DNA of 10,784 bases, from the NCBI GenBank assembly GCA_902796985.1, contig CADBRC010000233.1:1-10784 (forward strand), in the 5' to 3' direction. The position numbers and the translations under genes were made by a program. This DNA is from an uncultured Spirochaetaceae bacterium. GTDB lineage: Bacteria; Spirochaetota; Spirochaetia; Treponematales; Treponemataceae. The notes under the pieces were generated by a model that was given only the letters and a program-made list of their open reading frames with translations, searched no databases and was not told the origin of the DNA. This document shows, piece after piece, positions 1-5,659 of this stretch (the first letter of the stretch is position 1; the number at the start of each line of letters is the position of its first letter).

Positions 1-87
1 GAGACCCGCAGGACCCTGCTCTATGTGAGCAAGTGTCTTGCGAAAAACTTCAATCAGGCCCGCAAGGAAGAAAAAAAGCGCAAATGA
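1..87 (+). CDS. C-terminal end of an unidentified protein (partial)
   Basis: Frame 1 is open from the window edge to a TGA at 85-87 and gives 28 residues, starting ETRRTLLYVS and ending in a strongly basic tail, ARKEEKKRK. Such Lys/Arg-rich ends are common on real bacterial proteins. The stop lies 20 bases before the convergent stop of the beta-helix gene, which fits normal convergent packing. The fragment is too short to assign a family. It could be a chance open frame, but the codon choice (AGC, CGC, AAG, GAA) looks like that of the neighbouring genes. Confidence 0.45.
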   Translation, partial: ETRRTLLYVSKCLAKNFNQARKEEKKRK

Positions 88-95
88 GCTCTTTT
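71..95 (-). terminator. Putative intrinsic terminator of the beta-helix gene
   Basis: Read on the minus strand, AAAAGAGC (95-88) pairs with GCGCTTTT (81-74) across a 6-base loop with one A-G mismatch, and the T run continues to 71 (seven T in total). It begins 13 bases past the beta-helix stop codon. A wider 8-bp perfect inverted repeat (55-62 with 97-104) encloses it. On the plus strand the same hairpin ends in CTTTT, so it may act in both directions between the two convergent genes. The stem is AT-rich and only moderately stable. Confidence 0.45.
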
Positions 96-107
96 CCGGG
101 CCTGTCC

Positions 108-1655
108 TCAGAGGGAGAAATCAGAGGGCCGGCAGTCGTCCCAGGAGCTTGCCTGAGAGGCGGCAGAGACATCACCCTCCGTGTCATAGGAGGACACGGT
201 AATGGTGTACCTGCTGTTTCCCTCCACAAAGGTCCGCCCGTCCGTACCGATGACGGAGACGCTCTTGCCGTCCCTGTCGGTAATACTCCCGGAGCAGGAA
301 AGACGGGTCAGCCTGCTGTCACCGGTGACAATCCAGCTGCTTTGTGAGTCGATGAACAGGTTCGCCTCCCCGTCGCCTCCGTTCCCGGCTGCCTTCTCAT
401 CGTCAATGAAAGCCCCCCGGAGCATGCTGCCGTCGGTCATGTAGAAGTTCAGGTTGGAGATGCTGTCGTAGACGACGTCCCCCTCCATGTTCTGGCTGAT
501 CGCCGTGAACTTCGTATCTGCACCGTTCGCCCCGCTTTTGCCCCAGCCCCGCTGGTTGGCATTGCCCGTAACCTTCAGGAAGAAGTAGCCCCTTGCCACG
601 TCTTCGATCTCGACATTCTTCAGTATGAACGTGGATTCCGTGTTGGTGCTGTAGAACATTCCCCCATGCCTGGCCGTCAGTTTACCGCCCTGCATCTCGA
701 ACGTGCTGTTTCCTATTTCGGAGTCGCCGGACATGCTCTGGTAGAGTATGACGTTCCATGTACAGTCGTTCTGGCTCAGGTCGCTCATGTTGCCGGTCAG
801 CTCGCAGTCGAAGAGCCGGATGGAGTTCTTTCCCTCTATGCAAACGGCTTCGCTCTTGTTCGCAGACAGCTTCGCGCCTTTGACAGTGATGTCGGCCGTA
901 GAATAAACTGCGGGTGACCCGACACCGTTCGTTACGTAGACTCCGCCCTCCACGACCATCGTACCGCCGCCCCTGTCGCTGCGGATTGCAGCCGAGGACT
1001 CCCCGCTGGTCTCCACGCTCAGGTCCCGGGCGTACACTTTGCCGCCGCCTGCCGCATGGATTCCGCCGGACGTATCCTTTTTGGTCGTAATCGTCGTGAA
1101 TGAGACGTATGCCTCCCCGTCTCCGTAGGCAAATACCCCTGCCCCGCCTTTCGCACTCGTTGAAACAGTACTGTCCTCCATGAACAGCTTTCCGTCCGTC
1201 ACGAGTACGGCGGCCCCGATTCCGTAGAACGACGAACTGTCACCTCCCTTGGACGTAGCGGACTTACGGCTTATACTGGCATTATTGAGCGTAACCTCCG
1301 CCCCGCCAGTGACGAGGACGGCGTTTTCATCCTTGCCCACAGAGGAAAACTTCTTGTCGTTCAGCGTTATGTCCGATGAATAGCTTTTGACAGAATCATA
1401 TGACGAAGGCCTGCTTGCAGGGCCTCCCTCCGGAGGCATTCCTGGGCCTCCTCCCGGAGGCATTCCCGGTCCCCCCGCAGACGCACCGAAGCCACCGGGA
1501 GGCGGAAGCGCCATGCCGGAATCATCCTTCTGTATTTCCTTCGATGGGGAAGCCTTTTTACTGCCGGAACTTGCGCCGGCTGCTGCTGCCCTGTAACCGG
1601 AAAGAACCGCCACCGCAAGCATGAAGGACGCTATGGAAAGGTTTGTTCTCGTCAT
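108..1655 (-). CDS. Secreted right-handed beta-helix protein, function unknown
   Basis: This 515-residue protein is probably exported. Residues 1-26 look like a signal peptide: basic start MTRTN, hydrophobic stretch SFMLAVAVLSG, and a possible signal peptidase I site after A24-A26. Residues 50-79 are a low-complexity Pro/Gly/Met tract with an 8-residue repeat (GPGMPPGG/GPGMPPEG). From about residue 90 to 480 the protein is a series of short Gly/Ser/Thr/Asn-rich beta rungs with aligned hydrophobic positions, typical of parallel beta-helices. Phrases such as SSAAIRSDRGGGT, GVGSPAVYSTADI, AVCIEGKNS and LYQSMSGDSE match, from memory, a large uncharacterised family of secreted beta-helix proteins in gut anaerobes. 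No catalytic residues of pectate lyases or glycosidases stand out, so adhesion or glycan binding is only a guess. The start is supported by GAGGT at 1660-1664, four bases before the ATG. It follows cadA on the same strand, 121 bases away, with a stem-loop between, so it is probably transcribed separately. Confidence 0.85.
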   Translation of the reverse strand: MTRTNLSIASFMLAVAVLSGYRAAAAGASSGSKKASPSKEIQKDDSGMALPPPGGFGASAGGPGMPPGGGPGMPPEGGPASRPSSYDSVKSYSSDITLNDKKFSSVGKDENAVLVTGGAEVTLNNASISRKSATSKGGDSSSFYGIGAAVLVTDGKLFMEDSTVSTSAKGGAGVFAYGDGEAYVSFTTITTKKDTSGGIHAAGGGKVYARDLSVETSGESSAAIRSDRGGGTMVVEGGVYVTNGVGSPAVYSTADITVKGAKLSANKSEAVCIEGKNSIRLFDCELTGNMSDLSQNDCTWNVILYQSMSGDSEIGNSTFEMQGGKLTARHGGMFYSTNTESTFILKNVEIEDVARGYFFLKVTGNANQRGWGKSGANGADTKFTAISQNMEGDVVYDSISNLNFYMTDGSMLRGAFIDDEKAAGNGGDGEANLFIDSQSSWIVTGDSRLTRLSCSGSITDRDGKSVSVIGTDGRTFVEGNSRYTITVSSYDTEGDVSAASQASSWDDCRPSDFSL

Positions 1656-1701
1656 GTCTACCTCGTATTAAAGATCTGTACCATTAAATATATCGGCCCA
1701 T

Positions 1702-1741
1702 CCCCCGTGCAGGCTATATTTTTCCTGTTATGGCACGGGGG
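1702..1741 (-). terminator. Stem-loop between cadA and the beta-helix gene
   Basis: CCCCCGTGC at 1702-1710 and GCACGGGGG at 1733-1741 form a perfect 9-bp stem around a 22-base AT-rich loop, 35 bases after the cadA stop. No U-run follows on the minus strand, so it is not a textbook intrinsic terminator. It could mark the 3' end of the cadA message, slow polymerase, or form part of the leader of the beta-helix gene. Confidence 0.4.
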
Positions 1742-1776
1742 AATAACGCCAAATTACGGCACCTGTCCGAAGCTTC

Positions 1777-4029
1777 CTACTTCTTTCTGCCCAGGAGCCT
1801 CATGCTGTTGAGCGCAGCGAGGAGCGTCACCCCGGTGTCCCCGAACACGGCAAGCCACATGTTCGCAAGACCGAGCGAGCAGAGGACGATTATCAGGAGC
1901 TTGACGCCAAGCGAGAAGAAAACGTTCTGCCACACGTTCGCCATCGTCTGGCGGCTAGTCAGGATTGCGTCGGCAGCCTTGCCCGGCATGTCATTCATGA
2001 TGACGACATCCGCAGCCTCTATCGCCGCATCGCTGCCTATGCCGCCCATCGCAATGCCCACATCGCTCCGGGTCAGGACGGGCGCGTCATTTATGCCGTC
2101 GCCGACGAAAGCGACGGAGGATTTCCTGCCGTCATATCCGGCAATGAGTTCCTCCACTTTGGAAAGCTTGTCTTGCGGGAGCAGGCCGGAGAAGTAGCCG
2201 TCCAGCTTGAGCCTGTCCGCCGTCTGCCGTGCGGCCTCCTCTTCGTCGCCCGTCAGCATCAGGACTTTCTCCACGCCGAGCGAGCGGAGGCGCTCCACTG
2301 CGCTGACGGAATCTTCTTTTATCACGTCGCTTATGACGATGTGTCCCGCATAGCTGCCGTCAACCGCAACGTGTATGACCGTGCCGCTGTCGTCCTCGTG
2401 GCAGGGGACAATGCCCTGCACCTTTTCTTCCTGCATGAAAGCCGCGTTGCCCGCGATGACCGTCCTGCCGTCCAGAACAGTCTTTACGCCGCGACCGCTT
2501 ATTTCCCGCGCATTCGACCCGTCAGCCGTGCTGATGAGCAGCCTGTCGCATACGGGGCAGTGGTGCCTCGCCTTGAGCGAGCGGGAAATCGGATGGGTCG
2601 AATAGTATTCGGCATGGGCAGCGAGGGCAAGCAGTTCTTCCTTCCCTATCTTGTCCGCGTCCACAGGATGTACCGCCGTCACCTCGAACACGCCCTTGGT
2701 CAGCGTTCCGGTTTTGTCAAACACGACCGTCCGCGTCCTGCTCAACGCCTCTATGTAGTTGGAGCCTTTTATCAGTATGCCCCTCGACGAAGCAAGCCCC
2801 AGCCCCGCAAAGAAGCTGAGCGGAACCGATATGACGAGGGCACAGGGGCATGACACGACAAGCAGCTCCAAAGCACGGTAAATCCAGGTCCTCCAGAGTC
2901 CTTCCGTTCCCCCCTGCCCCATCGCGGTCAGCACGAGCGGCGGTACGAGTGCAAGCAGGAGGGCGAGCAGACAGACCACGGGGGTATAGACCTTGGCAAA
3001 GCGCTTGATGAAGCGTTCCGTCTGGGCTTTCTTTCCCTGCGCATGCTCGACCAGTTCCAGAATCCGGCTTGCCGTGCTGTCGGAGAAGGTCTTTTCCACC
3101 TTAACTTCTATTACGCCGTCCTTGTTGATGTAGCCGGATAAGACCCGGTCGCCGACGAGAATTTCGCGGGGAACGCTCTCGCCAGTCAGGGCAGACGTAT
3201 CCACGAAGGAACTTCCGCTTGTGACCGTTCCGTCAAGCGGAATCCGTTCGCCGGGCTTCACGATGATTACGTCAGCTATCTTGACTTCAGCGGCAAGCAC
3301 TTCCTCGCTCGCATCGCCCCGCCTGACCGTCGCTTTGTCCGGCCTGATGTCCACAAGGGAGGAGATGGACTTGCGGGAGTGGTCAACCGCCTTGTCCTCC
3401 AGGAACTCCCCGATCTGGAAAAGCAGCATGACGGCAACAGCCTCCGAGTATTCCCCGAGCACGATTGCCCCGACCGTCGCGACGGCCATCAGGAACTCCT
3501 CGCCGAACATCCTGCCGTGGAAGAGGTTTTCCACCGCTTCCCGCAGTACCCCCAGCCCCGTCAGCATGTAGGCCGCAAAGTAGAGCGCGAGGGAAGCCCC
3601 CCGTACGATGAGATAACGGGTGTGGTCCGGGTCATTGTCAAAGTTGAACAGCTTTTCCAGCAGCAGGGCAGCCACAAAGAGGACGGCGGCGAGGATTATT
3701 CTGGAAAGGCCCGGTCCCTCCTCCTCTTCATCGTCGTCTCCGTGATGGTGGTGCTCATGCTCCCCGCAGCACCCGTCATCATCGTCATCATCGTGGCAAT
3801 GACAATGATGGTGGTGGCCGTGCCCGTGGTCATGCTCGTGTTCATGTTCATGCTCATGTTCGTGCTCATGGGCGTGCCCGTGGTCATGCTCGTGTTCATG
3901 TTCATGCTCATGGGCGTGCCCGTCATCATCATGATGATGGTGATGATGCTCCTCCGCCTCGTTTTCTTCTATTATTTGCTTCTGATCCAGCTGTTCATCG
4001 GCCTGTGCCGTCTTCTTTTCCTCTTCCAT
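1777..4029 (-). CDS. cadA: P1B-type zinc/cadmium/lead-exporting ATPase with His-rich N-terminus
   Basis: This 750-residue inner-membrane pump uses ATP to export soft divalent metals (Zn2+, Cd2+, Pb2+). All signature motifs are present: actuator TGES (282-285), metal-transport CPC (394-396), phosphorylation DKTGT (D438), HP motif (479-480) and hinge GDGINDAP (643-650). N702 and K710 precede the last helix, which carries D731 and N741; Lys in helix 7 and Asp in helix 8 are characteristic of the P1B-2 (ZntA/CadA) group. The usual N-terminal GMTCxxC domain is absent. Instead, residues 28-97 form a tract of alternating His with Glu, Asp or Gly containing 34 His, plus Cys at 76, 78, 87 and 88, probably a metal-binding tail. 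A further HHCPVC (489-494) lies in the nucleotide-binding domain. The start has GGAGGT five bases upstream (4035-4040). It is downstream of arsR in one operon, so metal-dependent derepression is expected. Confidence 0.95.
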   Translation of the reverse strand: MEEEKKTAQADEQLDQKQIIEENEAEEHHHHHHDDDGHAHEHEHEHEHDHGHAHEHEHEHEHEHEHDHGHGHHHHCHCHDDDDDDGCCGEHEHHHHGDDDEEEEGPGLSRIILAAVLFVAALLLEKLFNFDNDPDHTRYLIVRGASLALYFAAYMLTGLGVLREAVENLFHGRMFGEEFLMAVATVGAIVLGEYSEAVAVMLLFQIGEFLEDKAVDHSRKSISSLVDIRPDKATVRRGDASEEVLAAEVKIADVIIVKPGERIPLDGTVTSGSSFVDTSALTGESVPREILVGDRVLSGYINKDGVIEVKVEKTFSDSTASRILELVEHAQGKKAQTERFIKRFAKVYTPVVCLLALLLALVPPLVLTAMGQGGTEGLWRTWIYRALELLVVSCPCALVISVPLSFFAGLGLASSRGILIKGSNYIEALSRTRTVVFDKTGTLTKGVFEVTAVHPVDADKIGKEELLALAAHAEYYSTHPISRSLKARHHCPVCDRLLISTADGSNAREISGRGVKTVLDGRTVIAGNAAFMQEEKVQGIVPCHEDDSGTVIHVAVDGSYAGHIVISDVIKEDSVSAVERLRSLGVEKVLMLTGDEEEAARQTADRLKLDGYFSGLLPQDKLSKVEELIAGYDGRKSSVAFVGDGINDAPVLTRSDVGIAMGGIGSDAAIEAADVVIMNDMPGKAADAILTSRQTMANVWQNVFFSLGVKLLIIVLCSLGLANMWLAVFGDTGVTLLAALNSMRLLGRKK
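3739..3948 (-). repeat. His-codon repeat tract in cadA with a perfect 40-bp direct repeat
   Basis: This DNA encodes the His-rich tail (residues 28-97) and is internally repetitive. Positions 3819-3858 and 3873-3912 are identical over 40 bp and offset by exactly 54 bp, that is 18 codons, so the duplication stays in frame. Shorter CAT-GTT/GCT units recur within each copy. Silent variation is absent between the two copies, which suggests recent duplication or ongoing slippage. Confidence 0.9.
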
Positions 4030-4048
4030 AATGTACCTCCGTATGCTT

Positions 4049-4369
4049 TTACCTGTCGCCCAGATGCTCCAGTCCGATGCTCAGAATCAGTTTGACATGC
4101 TCATCGGCAAGCGAATAGATGAGCGACTTGCCGTCCCGCCGGAAGCGGACCAGACCGTTGCTCTTGAGCACGCGCAGCTGCTGGCTTATGGCAGGCTGCG
4201 TCATCTTCAGCGAGTCCGAAATCTCCGTAACGTTCATCTCCTTGCCCAGGAGCGCGTACAGTATCTTGCACCTGGTCGAGTCTCCGAAAATCTTGAACAG
4301 TTCTGCAAGCTCGCAGAGCATGTTCTCGTCCACATCGTCCAGTGCGGGAAGTTCTTCCGTATTCATCAT
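4049..4369 (-). CDS. ArsR/SmtB-family metal-sensing repressor
   Basis: This 106-residue winged-helix repressor is expected to bind DNA as a dimer and release it on binding metal. The core reads LAELFKIFGDSTRCKILYAL, then the recognition region MTQPAISQQLRVLKSNGLV and a wing RFRRDGKSLIYSL. The helix alpha5 zinc site is visible as D89-x-H91-x10-H102-x2-D105, matching the spacing of SmtB/CzrA zinc sensors with Asp in the last position. The ELCVCD cysteine site of cadmium/lead/arsenic sensors is replaced by EMNVTE. Zinc is therefore the most likely signal. I chose the ATG at 4369 (ATGATG; 4366 is equally possible). A longer frame from 4441 would run back through the promoter and a repeat array. 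The cadA start follows 19 bases after the stop. Confidence 0.9.
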   Translation of the reverse strand: MMNTEELPALDDVDENMLCELAELFKIFGDSTRCKILYALLGKEMNVTEISDSLKMTQPAISQQLRVLKSNGLVRFRRDGKSLIYSLADEHVKLILSIGLEHLGDR

Positions 4370-4374
4370 ATCTT

Positions 4375-4404
4375 CATATAAGCATATAATTATATGTTTG
4401 TCAA
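4375..4404 (-). promoter_or_regulatory. arsR-cadA promoter with overlapping palindromic operator
   Basis: On the minus strand a consensus -35, TTGACA (4404-4399), is followed after 18 bases by TATATG (4380-4375); with 17 bases the hexamer is TTATAT. The spacer contains the perfect 14-bp palindrome CATATAATTATATG (4383-4396). AT-rich palindromes between or over promoter elements are the usual ArsR/SmtB operators, so this is the likely autoregulatory site. Either -10 choice puts transcription start at or just before the ATG at 4369. Confidence 0.65.
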
Positions 4405-4408
4405 GAGG

Positions 4409-4562
4409 CGACACCGTGTTTAGTGTCGGGCGACACCGCATTCAGTGTCGGGCGGCACCGCGTTCAGTGTCGGGCGGCACCGCGTTCAGTGTCGGGCGAC
4501 ACCGCGTTCAGTGTCGGGCGGCACCGTGTTTAGTGCAGTACGACACCGCATTCAGTGCAGTA
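4409..4562. repeat. Tandem array of seven 22-bp palindromic units
   Basis: Seven contiguous 22-bp units begin at 4409, 4431, 4453, 4475, 4497, 4519 and 4541. Each starts CGACACCG or CGGCACCG, continues with TGTTTA, CATTCA or CGTTCA, and ends GTGTCGGG (units 1-5) or GTGCAGTA (units 6-7). Units 3 and 4 are identical. In units 1, 2 and 5, CGACAC and GTGTCG form a perfect 6-bp stem with an 8-base loop; in units 3 and 4 one pair becomes G-T. Neighbouring units also pair across their junction where GTGTCG-GG-CGACAC occurs. There are no spacers, so this is not CRISPR. It fills most of the arsR-era intergenic region. The 22-bp period is close to two helical turns, so equivalent sites fall on nearly the same face of the DNA. 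Confidence 0.95.
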
Positions 4563-4587
4563 CCTGTCCTTCTCCCTCTCCGCCCTA

Positions 4588-4616
4588 TGGAAACAAAAAC
4601 GGTTTTCTTCTATACT
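4588..4616 (+). promoter_or_regulatory. Putative era promoter
   Basis: TGGAAA (4588-4593) and TATACT (4611-4616) are separated by 17 bases, a good sigma-70-type pair located just downstream of the repeat array. The expected transcription start, about 7-8 bases after TATACT, coincides with the ATG at 4624, and no Shine-Dalgarno sequence precedes that ATG. Confidence 0.5.
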
Positions 4617-4623
4617 ATTGCCA

Positions 4624-5565
4624 ATGACATCGATGAGCGAAGAAACAAGCAGCACCATGGCGGAGGACGAACAGCCCCCCGTCGGACCCAAGACCGCCCT
4701 GGTCTCCATCGTAGGCCGTCCCTCGGCGGGCAAGTCCACCTTTTTGAACACGGCAAGCGGGGAGGAGATAAGCATCGTCTCCGCCGTACCGCAGACCACC
4801 CGCAACGCGATAAAGGGAATCGTCAACACCTCACTCGGCCAGCTGGTCTTTGTGGACACGCCCGGCCTGCACATCAGCGACAAGAAGCTGAACCTGCGCC
4901 TGACCAAAACGGCGAGCGACCAGATTAAAGACAGCGATGCAATCCTCTATATCATAGACACAACGCGCGACCACGGGGACGAGGAGAAGCTGATAGCCTC
5001 GCTTGTCGCCCCCTACGCGGACAAAACCGTCATTGCGCTGAACAAGCTGGACTCGGCCCAGTCCAGCCTCAAGAAGGCACAGGCGTTTCTGGCCGAAGTT
5101 TTCCCCGGCTTTGCCCCGGAACGGGTCATCGAGATGAGCGCGAAAAACGACACGGGCGTGAACGACGTACTCAAGGCCCTCTACGAGCTTGCCCCCGAAG
5201 CCCCGCACCTCTACCCGGAGGAATTCTACACCGATCAGGAAGTGGACTTCCGCATCTCCGAGATAATCCGCGGGGAGGCAATGAACCGCCTGGACGAAGA
5301 GCTGCCCCACGCCCTCTACGTCAGGATAGAGGACATGAAGATGGCCAGCGAGACCAAGCTCAAAGTGCGGGCAAGCCTCTGCGTGGAACGGGAGAGCCAG
5401 AAGGGAATCGTCATCGGCAAGGGGGCGGCGATGATAAAGCAGATCCGCATAGCCAGCCTCAAGAAGTGCGCCGAAATCTTCCCCTACAAGGTCGAGCTGG
5501 ACCTGCAGGTCAAGGTAGACAAGAACTGGAGGCAGAAGGACGCAGTGCTCAACAGAATCCTCTAG
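4624..5565 (+). CDS. era: GTPase Era, 16S rRNA/30S assembly factor
   Basis: Era is a Ras-like GTPase with a C-terminal KH domain that binds the 3' end of 16S rRNA during small-subunit maturation. From the ATG at 4624 it has 313 residues, close to the family norm of about 300. GTPase motifs are clear: G1 GRPSAGKS (31-38), G2 TTR (58-60), G3 DTPG (78-81), G4 NKLD (140-143) and G5 SAK (172-174). The KH domain shows QKGIVIGKGAAMIKQI near residues 259-274 and ends VKVDKNWRQKDAVLNRIL. Alternative starts are 4633 (MSEETSS) and 4657 (MAEDEQ); none has a convincing Shine-Dalgarno. I chose 4624 because the TATACT box places the transcript start there. An in-frame ATG at 4555 lies in the repeat array and is rejected. 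The MATE reading frame begins immediately after its stop. Confidence 0.93.
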   Translation: MTSMSEETSSTMAEDEQPPVGPKTALVSIVGRPSAGKSTFLNTASGEEISIVSAVPQTTRNAIKGIVNTSLGQLVFVDTPGLHISDKKLNLRLTKTASDQIKDSDAILYIIDTTRDHGDEEKLIASLVAPYADKTVIALNKLDSAQSSLKKAQAFLAEVFPGFAPERVIEMSAKNDTGVNDVLKALYELAPEAPHLYPEEFYTDQEVDFRISEIIRGEAMNRLDEELPHALYVRIEDMKMASETKLKVRASLCVERESQKGIVIGKGAAMIKQIRIASLKKCAEIFPYKVELDLQVKVDKNWRQKDAVLNRIL

Positions 5566-5566
5566 C

Positions 5567-5659
5567 AGGCTCTTCTCAAACCGCGCGCTGTGGAGCCTCA
5601 TCTGGCCGCTCGCCGTAGAGCAGCTCCTGCAGATTTCGCTCGGAATAGCGGACATCGTA
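5567..5659 (+). other. In-frame MATE N-terminus lacking a canonical start codon
   Basis: Reading upstream from the first ATG of the MATE gene (5660) in the same frame gives RLFSNRALWSLIWPLAVE and then QLLQISLGIADIV. This matches the first helix expected of a MATE protein (LWxLxWPxxxEQLLxxxLGxxDxxMVS). The frame stays open back to 5519, where TAG (5516-5518) closes it, yet contains no ATG, GTG or TTG. CTG at 5588 is the best near-cognate start. The era stop context is CTC TAG C, and a +1 shift there enters exactly this frame. Confidence 0.8.

Noticed and set aside
3379..4095. Plus-strand open frame encoding a very hydrophobic Val/Met/Phe/Leu repeat
   Set aside because: It is the antisense of the His/Glu/Asp tract and adjacent cadA sequence; alternating CAT/CAC/GAA codons give Met/Val/Phe on the other strand. 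The cadA motifs prove the minus strand is coding.
4370..4441. N-terminal extension of the ArsR repressor to the ATG at 4441
   Set aside because: It would translate through a consensus TTGACA promoter element, a palindrome and the repeat array, and lengthens the protein beyond the family norm.
4409..4562. CRISPR array
   Set aside because: The units are directly contiguous with no unique spacers, and no cas genes are present.
4555..4623. era start at the ATG at 4555
   Set aside because: That ATG lies inside the last repeat unit and upstream of the predicted promoter; the added residues do not resemble Era.
4119..4928. Plus-strand open frame of 269 codons across the arsR and era region
   Set aside because: It runs antisense to arsR, through the 22-bp repeat array and then out of frame with era; the product has no recognisable domain.
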